Source: Pseudoxanthomonas sp. PXM03 | GTDB lineage: Bacteria > Pseudomonadota > Gammaproteobacteria > Xanthomonadales > Xanthomonadaceae | NCBI RefSeq assembly: GCF_014852005.1 | Contig: NZ_JACVAU010000001.1 | Coordinates: forward strand, 828,001-892,000 | Direction: 5' to 3' | DNA: 64,000 nt | In this document: piece by piece, positions 53,041-61,846 of the stretch | Position numbering within the stretch: the first letter of the stretch is position 1 | Layout of the letters: the number at the start of each line of letters is the position of its first letter | Notes under the pieces: model-generated | The model's database searches: none | Told to the model about the DNA's origin: nothing | The model's input: only the letters and a program-made list of their open reading frames with translations | Position numbers and translations under genes: made by a program

Positions 53041-53586
53041 TCAATGCCCGGCGGCGGCCATCCACGGCGGCCGCTGCTTCGCGGCACGCCGATAGGCCGG
53101 ACAATCCTCGCGGTGCGCGCCGGGCAGGTAACCCAGGCTCATCAGGAATTCATTGGTGATCTCGCCGCCGGTGAAGCGGAAGGTCTTCTTGAACAGCTTG
53201 ATCCACTCGGCCTTGCCCAGCGGGTGGTGGGCATCCAGCCATTCGGCGAACCCGCCGTGGCTGCGGCGCAGGCCCTGGATGACCTGGGCGTTGTGGATGG
53301 CCGCTTCGATTTTCAGGCGGTTGCGGATGATGCCGGCGTCGGCCATCAGCCGCGCGCGGTCGCGTTCGCCGTACTTGGCGACCTGGTCGACGCTGAAGCC
53401 GCTGTAGGCAGCGCGGAAACCCTCGCGCTTGCGCAGCATGGTTTCCCAACTGAGGCCGGCCTGGTTGATTTCCAGCAGCAGGCGCTCGAACAGGACCGCT
53501 TCCTCGCGCTGCGGGAACCCGTACTCGCTGTCGTGGTAGGGCCCGTGCAGCGGGTGGCCGGGGGCAATATCGCAGTAACCGGACAT
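53041..53586 (-). CDS. tag: DNA-3-methyladenine glycosylase I
   Basis: A 181-residue base-excision enzyme removing 3-methyladenine. The zinc-snap residues are present: [20 protein letters not shown] (Cys, His) near the N terminus and HREDCP near the C terminus. The catalytic and base-binding region [22 protein letters not shown] is complete. Length is as in E. coli Tag (187). Divergent from yqgE. Confidence 0.95.
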   Translation of the reverse strand: MSGYCDIAPGHPLHGPYHDSEYGFPQREEAVLFERLLLEINQAGLSWETMLRKREGFRAAYSGFSVDQVAKYGERDRARLMADAGIIRNRLKIEAAIHNAQVIQGLRRSHGGFAEWLDAHHPLGKAEWIKLFKKTFRFTGGEITNEFLMSLGYLPGAHREDCPAYRRAAKQRPPWMAAAGH

Positions 53587-53660
53587 GGAAGATCGGCCAG
53601 GAAGGGGATTCCCGATTCTAGGCCGTGTTGCGGACAGGAACCGCCCGCGCGGGTCCGGGC

Positions 53661-53666
53661 TAGAAT
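53661..53666 (+). promoter_or_regulatory. -10 box directly before yqgE
   Basis: TAGAAT ends only seven bases before the yqgE ATG at 53674, preceded by GGGC. No good -35 is visible. If used, the transcript would start at or next to the ATG and be leaderless. Confidence 0.4.
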
Positions 53667-53673
53667 GACGCCC

Positions 53674-54240
53674 ATGCACGATGCCGCCACGCCCCTGGCC
53701 AACCAGCTGCTGATCGCCTTGCCGGCGCTGGCCGATCCCAATTTCGCGCGCAGCGTCACGCTGATCTGCCAGCACGACGACGAAGGCGCCATGGGCGTGG
53801 TCGTCAATCGCCCGTCGGAGTACACGCTGGGCGAAGTGCTGCGGCAGATGAACCTCGCTTCCCACAATCCGCGCCTGGACGACCAGGTGGTGCTGGCGGG
53901 CGGGCCGGTGCATCCGGAGCGCGGCTTCGTGCTGCATGACGATGCGCGCGCGTGGGAGTCCACGCTGGAAGTCGCGGACGGCCTGTACCTGACCACCTCG
54001 CGCGACATCCTGGAAGCGATGGCGGTGGGCGAGGGTCCGGCAAACGCCGTCATGGCGCTGGGCTGTGCGGGCTGGGGAGCAGGCCAGCTGGAATACGAAC
54101 TGGGCGAGAACAGCTGGCTGACGGCGCCCGCCGATGCCGAACTGCTGTTCGCGCTGCCGCTGGAGCGGCGTTGGCAGGCGGCAGGCCAGCGGATCGGCGT
54201 GGACATGACGCGCCTGACGGACTACAGCGGCCACGCATGA
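53674..54240 (+). CDS. yqgE: YqgE/AlgH family protein
   Basis: A 188-residue protein matching the YqgE/AlgH family: [48 protein letters not shown], and [21 protein letters not shown]. Biochemical function is undefined. Paired with ruvX in most gammaproteobacteria, as here. ATG at 53674 used; an ATG nine bases upstream is possible. Its stop overlaps the ATG of a 29-codon frame that leads into ruvX. Confidence 0.94.
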   Translation: MHDAATPLANQLLIALPALADPNFARSVTLICQHDDEGAMGVVVNRPSEYTLGEVLRQMNLASHNPRLDDQVVLAGGPVHPERGFVLHDDARAWESTLEVADGLYLTTSRDILEAMAVGEGPANAVMALGCAGWGAGQLEYELGENSWLTAPADAELLFALPLERRWQAAGQRIGVDMTRLTDYSGHA

Positions 54241-54326
54241 GCCTCTGCCTGCGCCCGCAGACGTCGTCTCCACAACCGCCGGTGCAGGATGGCGCACGCG
54301 TGATCGAACGGAGGCAGATCGCATGA
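54237..54326 (+). CDS. Possible 29-residue peptide bridging yqgE and ruvX
   Basis: An open frame of 29 codons beginning [15 protein letters not shown] and ending ERRQIA. Its ATG overlaps the yqgE stop (ATGA at 54237-54240) and its stop overlaps the ruvX ATG (ATGA at 54323-54326). The double overlap is striking but may be a chance result of the GC-rich code. It could carry ribosomes from yqgE to ruvX. No homology can be judged. Confidence 0.35.
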   Translation: MSLCLRPQTSSPQPPVQDGARVIERRQIA

Positions 54327-54772
54327 AGCTGGATGGCACCGTACTGGGATTCGACGTGGGCGCCCGCCGCATCGGCGTGGCGGTCGGCAGCGCGTTCGGC
54401 ACCGGCGCGCGTGCGCTGGCGGTGATCGACGTGCATGGCCACGGGCCGGACTGGCCGGCGATCGACAAGCTGCATGCGGAGTGGAAGCCCGACGGCCTGG
54501 TGGTCGGCGACCCGATGACGCTGGACGGCGGCGACCAGCCCATCCGCAAGCGCGCGCACGCCTTCGCCCGCGAGCTGCGCGCGCGCTACAACCTGCCGGT
54601 GGTGCTGGTGGACGAGCGCACCAGCTCCGTCGAGGCCTCGCAACGCTTTGCACTGGACCGTGCCGAGGGCCGCAAGCGCCGCCGCGACGCGGTGGCGCTG
54701 GATGCCGTCGCGGCGGCCGTGATCATCGAACGCTGGCTGGCCGCTCCCCAGGATGCGACCCAGTTGACCTGA
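54323..54772 (+). CDS. ruvX: Holliday junction resolvase-like RNase YqgF
   Basis: A 149-residue RNase H-fold protein implicated in 16S rRNA 5'-end maturation. Active-site acids lie in VLGFDVGARRIGVAVGS, GLVVGDPMTLDG and LVDERTSSVEA, with a further DAVALDAVAA near the end. A GGAGG ribosome site precedes the ATG. It is 20 bases before pyrB, the usual order. Confidence 0.95.
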   Translation: MKLDGTVLGFDVGARRIGVAVGSAFGTGARALAVIDVHGHGPDWPAIDKLHAEWKPDGLVVGDPMTLDGGDQPIRKRAHAFARELRARYNLPVVLVDERTSSVEASQRFALDRAEGRKRRRDAVALDAVAAAVIIERWLAAPQDATQLT

Positions 54773-54792
54773 TTCTTCCCTGACGAAACTTC

Positions 54793-55737
54793 ATGACTTC
54801 CCAACTTGATCCGGATGGATGCCTGCGTCACCTGCTGACCCTCGAGGGCCTGCCCCGCGAGACCCTCTGCCGCCTGATCGACCGTGCCGGCCAGATCCGC
54901 GATGCTGCGCTCGGTCGCACGCCGCGGCGAAAGGTCCTGGATGGCACGACGGTCTGCACGCTGTTCTTCGAACCGTCCACGCGCACGCGCAGTTCATTCC
55001 ACATCGCCGCGCAGCGGCTGGGTGCGGACGTACTGAACTTCGATGCCTCCACCTCGTCCACGCGCAAGGGCGAGACCGCGCGCGATACCTTGCGCAACCT
55101 AGAGGCAATGGGCGTGCGCGGATTCATCGTCCGCCACGCCGACGACGGCGCGGTCGCGGCGCTGGCCGCCGAGGCGGGCGAGGGCACTGCGTTGATCAAC
55201 GCTGGCGACGGCCGCAGCGCGCACCCTACCCAGGGGTTGCTGGACGTGCTGACGATCCGCCAGGCCAAGGGTGCCGATTTCTCGCGCCTGAAGGTGCTGA
55301 TGGTCGGCGACGTGAAGCATTCGCGCGTGGCGCGTTCCGACCTGCATGCACTGCATACGCTCGGCGCGGGCGAGATCCGCGTCTGCGGACCGCAATCGCT
55401 GCTGCCCGACGATGGCACCCTGGCGGGGTGCCGGACGGGGCAGGATTTCGACGCCATGCTCGAAGGCGTGGACGTGGTGATGATGCTGCGCCTGCAACGC
55501 GAGCGCATGGAAGAAGGTCTTGTCGCATCGCTGGAGGATTACCACCGCGAGTACGGGCTGACCACCGCGCGCCTGGCGCGTGCCGCGAAGGATGCCGTGG
55601 TGCTGCATCCGGGCCCGATCAACCGCGGCGTGGAAATCACCGACGAGGTCGCCGACGGCCCGCAGTCGCTGGTGCTGCGCCAGGTCAGCAACGGTGTCGC
55701 CATCCGCATGGCGGTGCTGGAGATGTTGCTGGGGTGA
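54793..55737 (+). CDS. pyrB: Aspartate carbamoyltransferase catalytic subunit
   Basis: A 314-residue enzyme making carbamoyl aspartate in pyrimidine synthesis. Carbamoyl-phosphate motif FFEPSTRTRSSF with the following DASTSSTRKGET; HPTQGLLDVLTI; C-terminal VLHPGPINRGVEI. No pyrI regulatory gene follows, so it may work alone or with a pyrC-like partner elsewhere. Ends before a large palindrome. Confidence 0.96.
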   Translation: MTSQLDPDGCLRHLLTLEGLPRETLCRLIDRAGQIRDAALGRTPRRKVLDGTTVCTLFFEPSTRTRSSFHIAAQRLGADVLNFDASTSSTRKGETARDTLRNLEAMGVRGFIVRHADDGAVAALAAEAGEGTALINAGDGRSAHPTQGLLDVLTIRQAKGADFSRLKVLMVGDVKHSRVARSDLHALHTLGAGEIRVCGPQSLLPDDGTLAGCRTGQDFDAMLEGVDVVMMLRLQRERMEEGLVASLEDYHREYGLTTARLARAAKDAVVLHPGPINRGVEITDEVADGPQSLVLRQVSNGVAIRMAVLEMLLG

Positions 55738-55754
55738 GGGCGGCACCCTCGCCC

Positions 55755-55808
55755 GCAGGAGGCCCTTCAGGGCCGACGGGTTCCGGTCGGCCCTGAAGCG
55801 CCTCCTAC
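55755..55808. repeat. Long inverted repeat between pyrB and GGDEF gene
   Basis: GCAGGAGGCCCTTCAGGGCC (55755-55774) plus GAC pairs with GTCGGCCCTGAAGCGCCTCC plus TAC (55786-55808): about 20 of 23 bases, loop of eight. It lies between convergent genes and can act as a bidirectional terminator. The TAGGAGGCGC end resembles the GTAGGAG repeats. Confidence 0.8.
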
Positions 55809-55818
55809 GCAGGGCGGC

Positions 55819-57378
55819 TTACTCCGGTGCCGCGACCACCTGGTTCTTGCCCGCCTGCTTGGCCTGGTACATGGCGCGGTCCGCGCGTGCGAGCAGTTCG
55901 TCCTGCGATTCGCCCGGCACCCAGCGCGCCACGCCGGCACTGAATGTCGGCATGATGCCGCGGCCCTCGTAGATCAGCGGCTTGTGCGCGAGGCGGGCAC
56001 GCAGGCGCTCCAGCGTGCCCATCGCTTCCAGGAAGCTGGTGTCGGGCAGCAGCAGCACGAACTCTTCGCCACCGAAACGTGCGACGGCATCGCTGGCACG
56101 CAGGGTGGCGCGCGCCAGGGTGACCACGTGGCACAAGGCGGCATCGCCACCCAGGTGGCCGTGCGCGGCATTGATGTGGCGGAAATCGTCCAGGTCCAGC
56201 AGTGCCAGGCTCAGCGTCTGCCCGCTGCGCAGCGCGCGCACGGATTCGCGTTTGAACAGTTCGTCGAAGCCGCGCCGGTTCAGTGCTTCGGTCAGCTGGT
56301 CCACGCGCACCAGCGCCGAGACCGATTGCAGTTCCTGTTCGAGTTCCGCCGCGCGACGCTCGGCATCCTCCACGTCGCGCCGCGCCTCCAGCAGGCTGTC
56401 GCGCGCGCGCAGTGCCTGTGCCTGCACCTGTGCGGTGTCCGCCAGGATGTCCTCCATCCGCTTGCCCAGTTCGGCGATGCTGCGGCTGTCGCGGATGGCC
56501 TGCGCGTGGAAACTGATGCGGTCGTGGTATTCGCCGGTGCTGCACGCCATGCCGTCCAGCCGCTCGACGAAGGTCACCATCATCTCCTTCATCGACGCCT
56601 TGGACTCGGCCAGCCCCTGCTTCAGCAGGCCCTGCTTGTAGATCACTTCGCGCAGCCCGGCGCGGGTCTGCTCCAGTGCGGTGCGGTCCAGCGGGCCGGA
56701 CAGCAACTGGCGCACCGCACCGATCTGGTCCTGCAGCCAACTGCCGTCTTCGATCAGTTCGCCGACGTTCTCCAGCAGCAGGTCGAACAGGCTGCGCATC
56801 AATTCCTGTGCGTCGTTGACCTCGTGCGTGCGCAGGCCGACCTGCCGGCAAAGTTCCCGCAGGTCACTGCCCAGCCCATCCAGCGGCTGGGCGGGTTGCC
56901 ACTGGCGGACGCGGTCGGCCAGCGCGTGCGCTTGCGGCAGCAGCAACGCGTCGTCGCGCAGCAGGTGCTCCATGCCGGCGACGAGCAGGTGCTGCAGCAG
57001 GTCGCGCAGTTGCTCGGCTTCGCCGGCCAGCGGCTCGTCCTGGATGGTGCGGATGTACTTGTCGACCAGTTGCCGCAGTGCGCGGCCGTAGCGGGGCCAG
57101 TCGGCATCGGCGTGCGCGGACTGCAGGCGCTCACCCATGCCATGCAGTTCCCCCGGCAGGCCGGCGACGCCGTCGGCGAAGGCCGACAACAGGGCGGCCG
57201 GCTCTTCGGCATGTGCGAACAGGGCCTGCAATTGTTCCGCGCTGATGCTGGTGCGGGGCCCGGCGCTGGTCGCCGTGGCCAGTTCCCGCGACGACGACGG
57301 CGCCGCGTCCCGCCGCCGCGACCAGAGCCGGCGCAGGCCGCCAGGAAAACCGGAGTTGTCGTCGGCCATGTCAGTCAT
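55819..57378 (-). CDS. Cytosolic diguanylate cyclase (GGDEF)
   Basis: A 519-residue soluble protein. Residues about 45-340 are helical and probably coiled-coil (DSLLEARRDVEDAERRAAEL at about 320-345). The C-terminal GGDEF domain (about 350-515) has the active-site GGEEF and an I-site RASD five residues before it. No membrane helix or recognised sensor domain. It should make cyclic di-GMP, with product inhibition. Unlike the propeller cyclase it must sense inside the cell. Two in-frame ATGs (MTDMADD) are close together. Confidence 0.92.
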   Translation of the reverse strand: MTDMADDNSGFPGGLRRLWSRRRDAAPSSSRELATATSAGPRTSISAEQLQALFAHAEEPAALLSAFADGVAGLPGELHGMGERLQSAHADADWPRYGRALRQLVDKYIRTIQDEPLAGEAEQLRDLLQHLLVAGMEHLLRDDALLLPQAHALADRVRQWQPAQPLDGLGSDLRELCRQVGLRTHEVNDAQELMRSLFDLLLENVGELIEDGSWLQDQIGAVRQLLSGPLDRTALEQTRAGLREVIYKQGLLKQGLAESKASMKEMMVTFVERLDGMACSTGEYHDRISFHAQAIRDSRSIAELGKRMEDILADTAQVQAQALRARDSLLEARRDVEDAERRAAELEQELQSVSALVRVDQLTEALNRRGFDELFKRESVRALRSGQTLSLALLDLDDFRHINAAHGHLGGDAALCHVVTLARATLRASDAVARFGGEEFVLLLPDTSFLEAMGTLERLRARLAHKPLIYEGRGIMPTFSAGVARWVPGESQDELLARADRAMYQAKQAGKNQVVAAPE

Positions 57379-57527
57379 CGCAGGTCACTCGCACGGCCAC
57401 GGGCAGGCACCCGTCAGGCATCAGGGGATGCCGGGTTATCGGCCGCGGAGGGCGTTGATTGAGGGCGGGTCGACCAGAACGGGCACGTGGAGGCGGGAGC
57501 CGTGACCTGCGCGCGCAGGCGCGCCGG

Positions 57528-57806
57528 TCAGCCGGCGTCCGGGGGAAAGCGGGTGAGGGCTTCTTCGATGATGGCCAACTGGGCGACGGCCTCGGCATGG
57601 CCGGCCTCGGCGGCGGTGCGGACCTGCTCCAGGCTGGGATGCGAGACGATCAGCAGCAGGTTGCCGCATTGCGCGCAGGCGTAGTCGGTGACCGCATCGT
57701 GCAACTCCATGGCCATCGCACGGCTGTCGCCTTGCCAGCCGCACGGACACGGCAGTTCACGCTCACGCCAACCCGCGGTGAAGTAGTCGGGAACGAGCTC
57801 GGCCAC
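57528..57806 (-). CDS. Small protein with CxC...CxxC zinc-ribbon-like motif
   Basis: A 92-residue protein from a GTG three bases after the esterase stop. Cysteines are arranged CPCGW (about 20-24) and CAQCGN (about 44-49), a pattern that could bind one zinc. The C-terminal half is a helix (QVRTAAEAGHAEAVAQLAII). No family recognised. Translationally coupled to the esterase lipoprotein. Confidence 0.65.
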   Translation of the reverse strand: MAELVPDYFTAGWRERELPCPCGWQGDSRAMAMELHDAVTDYACAQCGNLLLIVSHPSLEQVRTAAEAGHAEAVAQLAIIEEALTRFPPDAG

Positions 57807-57809
57807 GGC

Positions 57810-58613
57810 TCAACGTCCGCGGCGTTGTTCAAACAGCCATTCCCACATCGGGGTGTACGCGTAGGTGGCGTCCCAGCTGTTGTGGTTGGCGTCCGGGAAT
57901 TCGGTGTAGCGCGCGTCGCGTGCGCCGGCGGCCTTCAGCGCGGCGTCCATGCGGCGCGATTGCGACGGGGGCACCACGTCGTCCTTGCCGCCGTGGAAAA
58001 TCCACACAGGGATGTCTTTCAGGCGCTGTGCGGCGGCGGCGAACGGGTCTGCCGCGTTGGCAACGCTGTGCGCGCGCAGGCCCGGCCGCGCATCGGTCCA
58101 GTCGACGGTGATTCCTCCGCAGATCGGGATCAGGGCGGCGAACCGGGCCGGCTGCTGCAATGCCAGTTCCCACGTACCGTAGCCCCCCATCGACATGCCC
58201 GTCAGGTACACGCGATCAGGATCGCCATTGAACTCGCGCACGGCCGCGTCCAGCGTCGCGAACGCAAGGGGGCCGGCTGCCTCGGTCCACTCCGTGTCAT
58301 CCGGCGCCTGCGGGAAGACCACCACGCCCGGGAACGTGTCGGCATGCTGGCGCAGGTAAGGGCCCAGCCCCGCCATCGTCTGCTTCACGCCATCGCTGCC
58401 GCGCTCGCCGGAGCCGTTGAGGAACAGCACCACGGGCGGCTTGCTGCGGCGGAAGCGCGCCGCAGGTACGAACACCTGGTAGCGGTAGGTCTTTCCTTCG
58501 AGTGCGACCTCGCGCGAGACGAATTCGCCGGTCGGGTTCATGGGGGGTGTCGTGGTACAGGACGTCATGAGGATCAGCAGCAAGCCCAGGCAGGCGGTGG
58601 CAAGAGAGCGCAT
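57810..58613 (-). CDS. Lipoprotein esterase / prolyl-oligopeptidase-like hydrolase
   Basis: A 267-residue alpha/beta hydrolase with a lipoprotein signal (MRSLATACLGLLLILMTSC, lipidation at Cys19). Nucleophile elbow YLTGMSMGGYGTWELA, acid in IFHGGKDDVVP and His in FPDANHNSWDATY. The N-terminal domain (KTYRYQVFVPAARFRRSKPP) is of the PhpB/LpqC-type esterase family. It could act on acylated sugars or peptides in the periplasm. Start at the ATG; a GTG nine bases upstream is possible. Confidence 0.86.
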   Translation of the reverse strand: MRSLATACLGLLLILMTSCTTTPPMNPTGEFVSREVALEGKTYRYQVFVPAARFRRSKPPVVLFLNGSGERGSDGVKQTMAGLGPYLRQHADTFPGVVVFPQAPDDTEWTEAAGPLAFATLDAAVREFNGDPDRVYLTGMSMGGYGTWELALQQPARFAALIPICGGITVDWTDARPGLRAHSVANAADPFAAAAQRLKDIPVWIFHGGKDDVVPPSQSRRMDAALKAAGARDARYTEFPDANHNSWDATYAYTPMWEWLFEQRRGR

Positions 58614-58689
58614 GGCAGTCACAATCGAAGGGGACCGGGCGGCAGCATAACCCGATGGGGAAACGGGGCGTCCGATCGACCGGACTACG

Positions 58690-59541
58690 TCACCGTTTCG
58701 GATCGGCTGGTGGCATGTCGTCGCGCATCCGCATGAAGCGGGCGAAGCGCGGCAGTCCGGTCGATGTCAGGCCGTTGTAGCGATAGGTCAGCCACGCGCC
58801 CACCGGCGGTGGCTTGGCCCGCTGGGCATCGGTGAAGCCGGTGCCGATGCGGAAGTGGCGCCCGTCGGGCGTGCGCACCTGCAGCGCGCCCATCATCCCG
58901 GCGTATTTGCCTTTGCCCGGCAGATGCGCGACGACTTGCGCCTCGGCGTCCTCATGGGGTTTGTACTTGAGCAGGTCTTCACTGCGTCCGGCGCGATAGC
59001 GCGCGTCGCGTCGGTGCAGCATCAGACCCTCGCCGCCGGCGGCGACCACGCGGGCCAGTTCCGCGTCCAGTTCGGCCCGGGTGTCGACGCGTTGCTGCGG
59101 GATCATCACCAGATGCGCGTTGCGTGCCGTCGACACCACACTGCGCATGCGAACGACGCGTTCCGCGAACGGCCCAGGATGGGTGGGTAGGTCGAAGACC
59201 ATGAAGCGCACATCGCGCCATGCCTGCGCATCGGTTCCCACGCGGCGGACGAGGGCGCTGATGTCGTCAAAGCGGCCGCGTGCGATCCACAGCTCGCCGT
59301 CCATGGGTTCGGCAGACCAGCCGCGAGTGAACGTGGCCGGTGCCGCAATCCGCGCGCCGCCACGCGTCCACAGTGCCCGTCCGTCCCAGCGCGCACGCAC
59401 GCCGTCCAGCTTCTCGCTGACGAGGAAGGCGGCGACCGGCACGCCATCGCGGTATGGCGTCGCCAGCATCGGGTCGGGGGGTGGTGCCGACAGGACCGGC
59501 CAGATCAGCAAACACAGCAAGGCGGTAAGGATCAGGCGCAT
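58690..59541 (-). CDS. ATP-dependent DNA ligase with signal peptide (LigE type)
   Basis: A 283-residue minimal ligase. The nucleotidyl-transferase lysine is Lys44 in SEKLDGVRARWDG; motif III-like FMVFDLP, motif IV GGEGLMLHR and motif V LLKYKPHEDAEA are complete, followed by an OB-fold domain. The N terminus MRLILTALLCLLIWPVLSA is a signal peptide, so the enzyme works in the periplasm, as described for LigE-type ligases, which are linked to competence or extracellular DNA. ATG at 59539-59541 chosen to fit this signal. Confidence 0.9.
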   Translation of the reverse strand: MRLILTALLCLLIWPVLSAPPPDPMLATPYRDGVPVAAFLVSEKLDGVRARWDGRALWTRGGARIAAPATFTRGWSAEPMDGELWIARGRFDDISALVRRVGTDAQAWRDVRFMVFDLPTHPGPFAERVVRMRSVVSTARNAHLVMIPQQRVDTRAELDAELARVVAAGGEGLMLHRRDARYRAGRSEDLLKYKPHEDAEAQVVAHLPGKGKYAGMMGALQVRTPDGRHFRIGTGFTDAQRAKPPPVGAWLTYRYNGLTSTGLPRFARFMRMRDDMPPADPKR

Positions 59542-59708
59542 GGTGCGGCCAACAGGACGGAGAGCGACAGTGTCACCTGCCCGCACGAAGGTGGGCATCG
59601 GTGCACATCGCGGCGGCGTGTAGGAAAGCCCCACGCGCAGGGGGCGCCCAGGACGACAGACTCAGTCTGACCAGGCTGTGTAGACGGAGGCGGTACATCG
59701 CTTCGCGA

Positions 59709-60323
59709 TCACGGCCTCATCCAACACCACGCGACCAGCGCGCCGCCGTGCAGGGCCACCATCGTCCAGAAGGCGACGCGATAGCCCGGCTTGCGCGACT
59801 TGTGTCGCAGCATCTGCTGCGCGATCCACGCGCCCGGCCAGCCACCGGCGAGTTCCAGCAGATGCAGGGTCGATTCGGGTGTGCGCCAGCGGCCGGTCTG
59901 CGCCGCGTGCTTGTCGAGGGCGTATGCGACGAAGGTGATGGCGGACATCGCCAGCGGTATGAACACTGCCTCGAACGGAAGGCGGTCGTTGCCGATGGCC
60001 CAGGCCACCAGCAAGGCATAGGCCGCGGTGGCGACTGCGCCGGTTAGCCACGGCTCGGGTCGCGGCGAGGCCGTGCGTGCGGGTGCCGGGGGTTTTGCAG
60101 GTCGCGTGGCGGATACCGTCCGACGGATCGTTTGGGCGCGCCACTTGCCATCGGGTTGTCGCTGCGCGGTGAACTTCACGAGTTCGCCGATCTCGGGACG
60201 GCGGCCGTCGAGCCGGTAGTCGCGTACGTGGAAGAACACGCGTGCCGGTTCGCCATCGAGGGGCGCGATGAAGCCGAAGCCCCGGTCGTCGTTCCATTCG
60301 CTGACTTTGCCGAGCCGTTCCAT
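59709..60323 (-). CDS. Cold-shock domain plus DUF1294 membrane protein
   Basis: A 204-residue fusion. Residues 1-66 are a cold-shock/RNA-binding OB fold (GKVSEWNDDRGFGFIAPLDG, VFFHVRDY). Residues about 90-204 are the DUF1294 membrane part with helices TGAVATAAYALLVAWAIG, AVFIPLAMSAITFVAYALDK and VAFWTMVALHGGALVAWCW, plus the DUF1294 core LHLLELAGGWPGAW and HKSRKPGYR. The domain pair is widespread but its role is unknown. Directly downstream of mgtE (13 bases). Confidence 0.9.
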   Translation of the reverse strand: MERLGKVSEWNDDRGFGFIAPLDGEPARVFFHVRDYRLDGRRPEIGELVKFTAQRQPDGKWRAQTIRRTVSATRPAKPPAPARTASPRPEPWLTGAVATAAYALLVAWAIGNDRLPFEAVFIPLAMSAITFVAYALDKHAAQTGRWRTPESTLHLLELAGGWPGAWIAQQMLRHKSRKPGYRVAFWTMVALHGGALVAWCWMRP

Positions 60324-60336
60324 CGGGGGCGGGGTC

Positions 60337-61698
60337 TCAGTGCAGCAGAATCAGCGTGGCCAGGCCCAGGAAGCAGAAGAAGCCCATCACGTCGGTCACG
60401 GCGGTGACCACCACCGTGCCGGCGACGGCCGGGTCGATGTTCATGCGCTTCAGCAACAGCGGCAGTAGCACACCCGCAGTGGCGGCGGCGCAGAAATTGA
60501 TGATCAGTGCCAATGCGATGACCAGCGACAGCAGCGGACTGCGGAACCACACGAAGGCGATCACACCGACGATGCTGCCGATCAGCAGCCCGTTGATGAG
60601 GGCGACTCGGATTTCCTTCCACAACAGGATCCGCGCATTGCTGGAACCCACCTGGCCCAGCGCCAGGCCGCGTACCATCAGCGTCAGCACCTGTACGGCG
60701 GCGTTGCCACCGATGCCCGCGACAATCGGCATCAGAACGGCCAGCGCGACGATCTTCTCCAGTGTCGCCTCGAACTGGCCGATCACGCTCGCCGCCATGA
60801 ACGCAGTGAACAGGTTGATGCCGAGCCACACCACGCGGCCGCGCACGGCGCGCTTGACCGGCGAGAACAGGTCCTCGTCCTCGTCCAGGCCGGCGGCGCC
60901 CAGCGCCTGATGCTCGGCCTGCTCGCGGATGATGTCGACCACGTCGTCGATGGTGATGCGGCCAAGCAGGATGTTGTTGTCGTCCACGACCGGTGCCGAC
61001 ACCCAGTCATGGTCGGAGAACTGGCGCGCGACTTCCTGCGCGCTCTCGCCCACGTCGATGGCCGGCTGCTCGTCGTCGATCAGCCGGTTGATGGGGGTGG
61101 TGTCCTCGTGCGTGACCAGCGCGGCCAGCGGCACGCGGCCCAGGTACTGGTGGCGGCGGCTGACCACGTACAGGTGATCGGTGTGGTCGGGCAGTTCGCC
61201 GCGCAGGCGCAGGTAACGCAGCACCACGTCGACGTTGACGTCGGCGCGCACGGTGACCACGTCCGGGTTCATCAGGCGGCCGGCGGTGTCCTCCGCGTAC
61301 GACAGCACCTGTTCCAGGCGCTCGCGGTTCTCGCGGTCCATCGACTTGAGGACTTCGTCGATGACGGTGTCGGGCAGGTCTTCGACCAGGTCCGCGAGAT
61401 CGTCGATGTCGAGGTCCTCGACCGCGGCGACGATTTCGTCGGTGTCCATGTCCGCCAGCAGGCTTTCGCGCACTTCGTCGCCGACGTGCACCAGCACCTC
61501 GCCGTCGTCCTCCGGATCGACCAGGCCCCAGACGACTTCGCGCTTGCCGGGCGGCAGCGATTCCAGCAGGTTGCCGATCTCCGCAGGCGACAATGTGTTG
61601 ACCAGCCGGCGCACGGGCCCCAGCCGACCGCTGTCGAGCGCGTCGGAGAGCAGGCGCAACTGGCGTGCGGTCTTGTCGTGGCGGATGGTCTCGACCAT
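60337..61698 (-). CDS. mgtE: Magnesium transporter MgtE
   Basis: A 453-residue dimeric Mg2+ channel. The N-terminal superhelical domain (about 1-130, rich in acidic repeats such as DLDIDDLADLVEDLPD), two CBS domains (about 135-260), and five membrane helices (about 285-450) with the pore motif IDPAVAGTVVVTAVTDVMGF near the end. Magnesium gating by the cytosolic domains is expected. It follows ptsI in the same direction but after a repeat-filled gap of 228 bases, so it may have its own promoter. Confidence 0.96.
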   Translation of the reverse strand: MVETIRHDKTARQLRLLSDALDSGRLGPVRRLVNTLSPAEIGNLLESLPPGKREVVWGLVDPEDDGEVLVHVGDEVRESLLADMDTDEIVAAVEDLDIDDLADLVEDLPDTVIDEVLKSMDRENRERLEQVLSYAEDTAGRLMNPDVVTVRADVNVDVVLRYLRLRGELPDHTDHLYVVSRRHQYLGRVPLAALVTHEDTTPINRLIDDEQPAIDVGESAQEVARQFSDHDWVSAPVVDDNNILLGRITIDDVVDIIREQAEHQALGAAGLDEDEDLFSPVKRAVRGRVVWLGINLFTAFMAASVIGQFEATLEKIVALAVLMPIVAGIGGNAAVQVLTLMVRGLALGQVGSSNARILLWKEIRVALINGLLIGSIVGVIAFVWFRSPLLSLVIALALIINFCAAATAGVLLPLLLKRMNIDPAVAGTVVVTAVTDVMGFFCFLGLATLILLH

Positions 61699-61803
61699 TC
61701 GGTACTCCGGAATGGGGCCGATCCGTCAGGCGGATGCGACCGGGGCATCAGGCGTTCATTGCGCCATTATCGCCCGGGCTGCGACTTATGGACACCCTGC
61801 ACT

Positions 61804-61833
61804 GAGGTCGAGGTCGAGGTCGAGGTCGAGGTC
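61804..61833. repeat. Hexanucleotide tandem repeat (GAGGTC)5
   Basis: Five perfect copies of GAGGTC in the mgtE-ptsI gap. Copy number could vary by slippage. Confidence 0.9.
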
Positions 61834-61846
61834 GCGGGTGTGGGAT

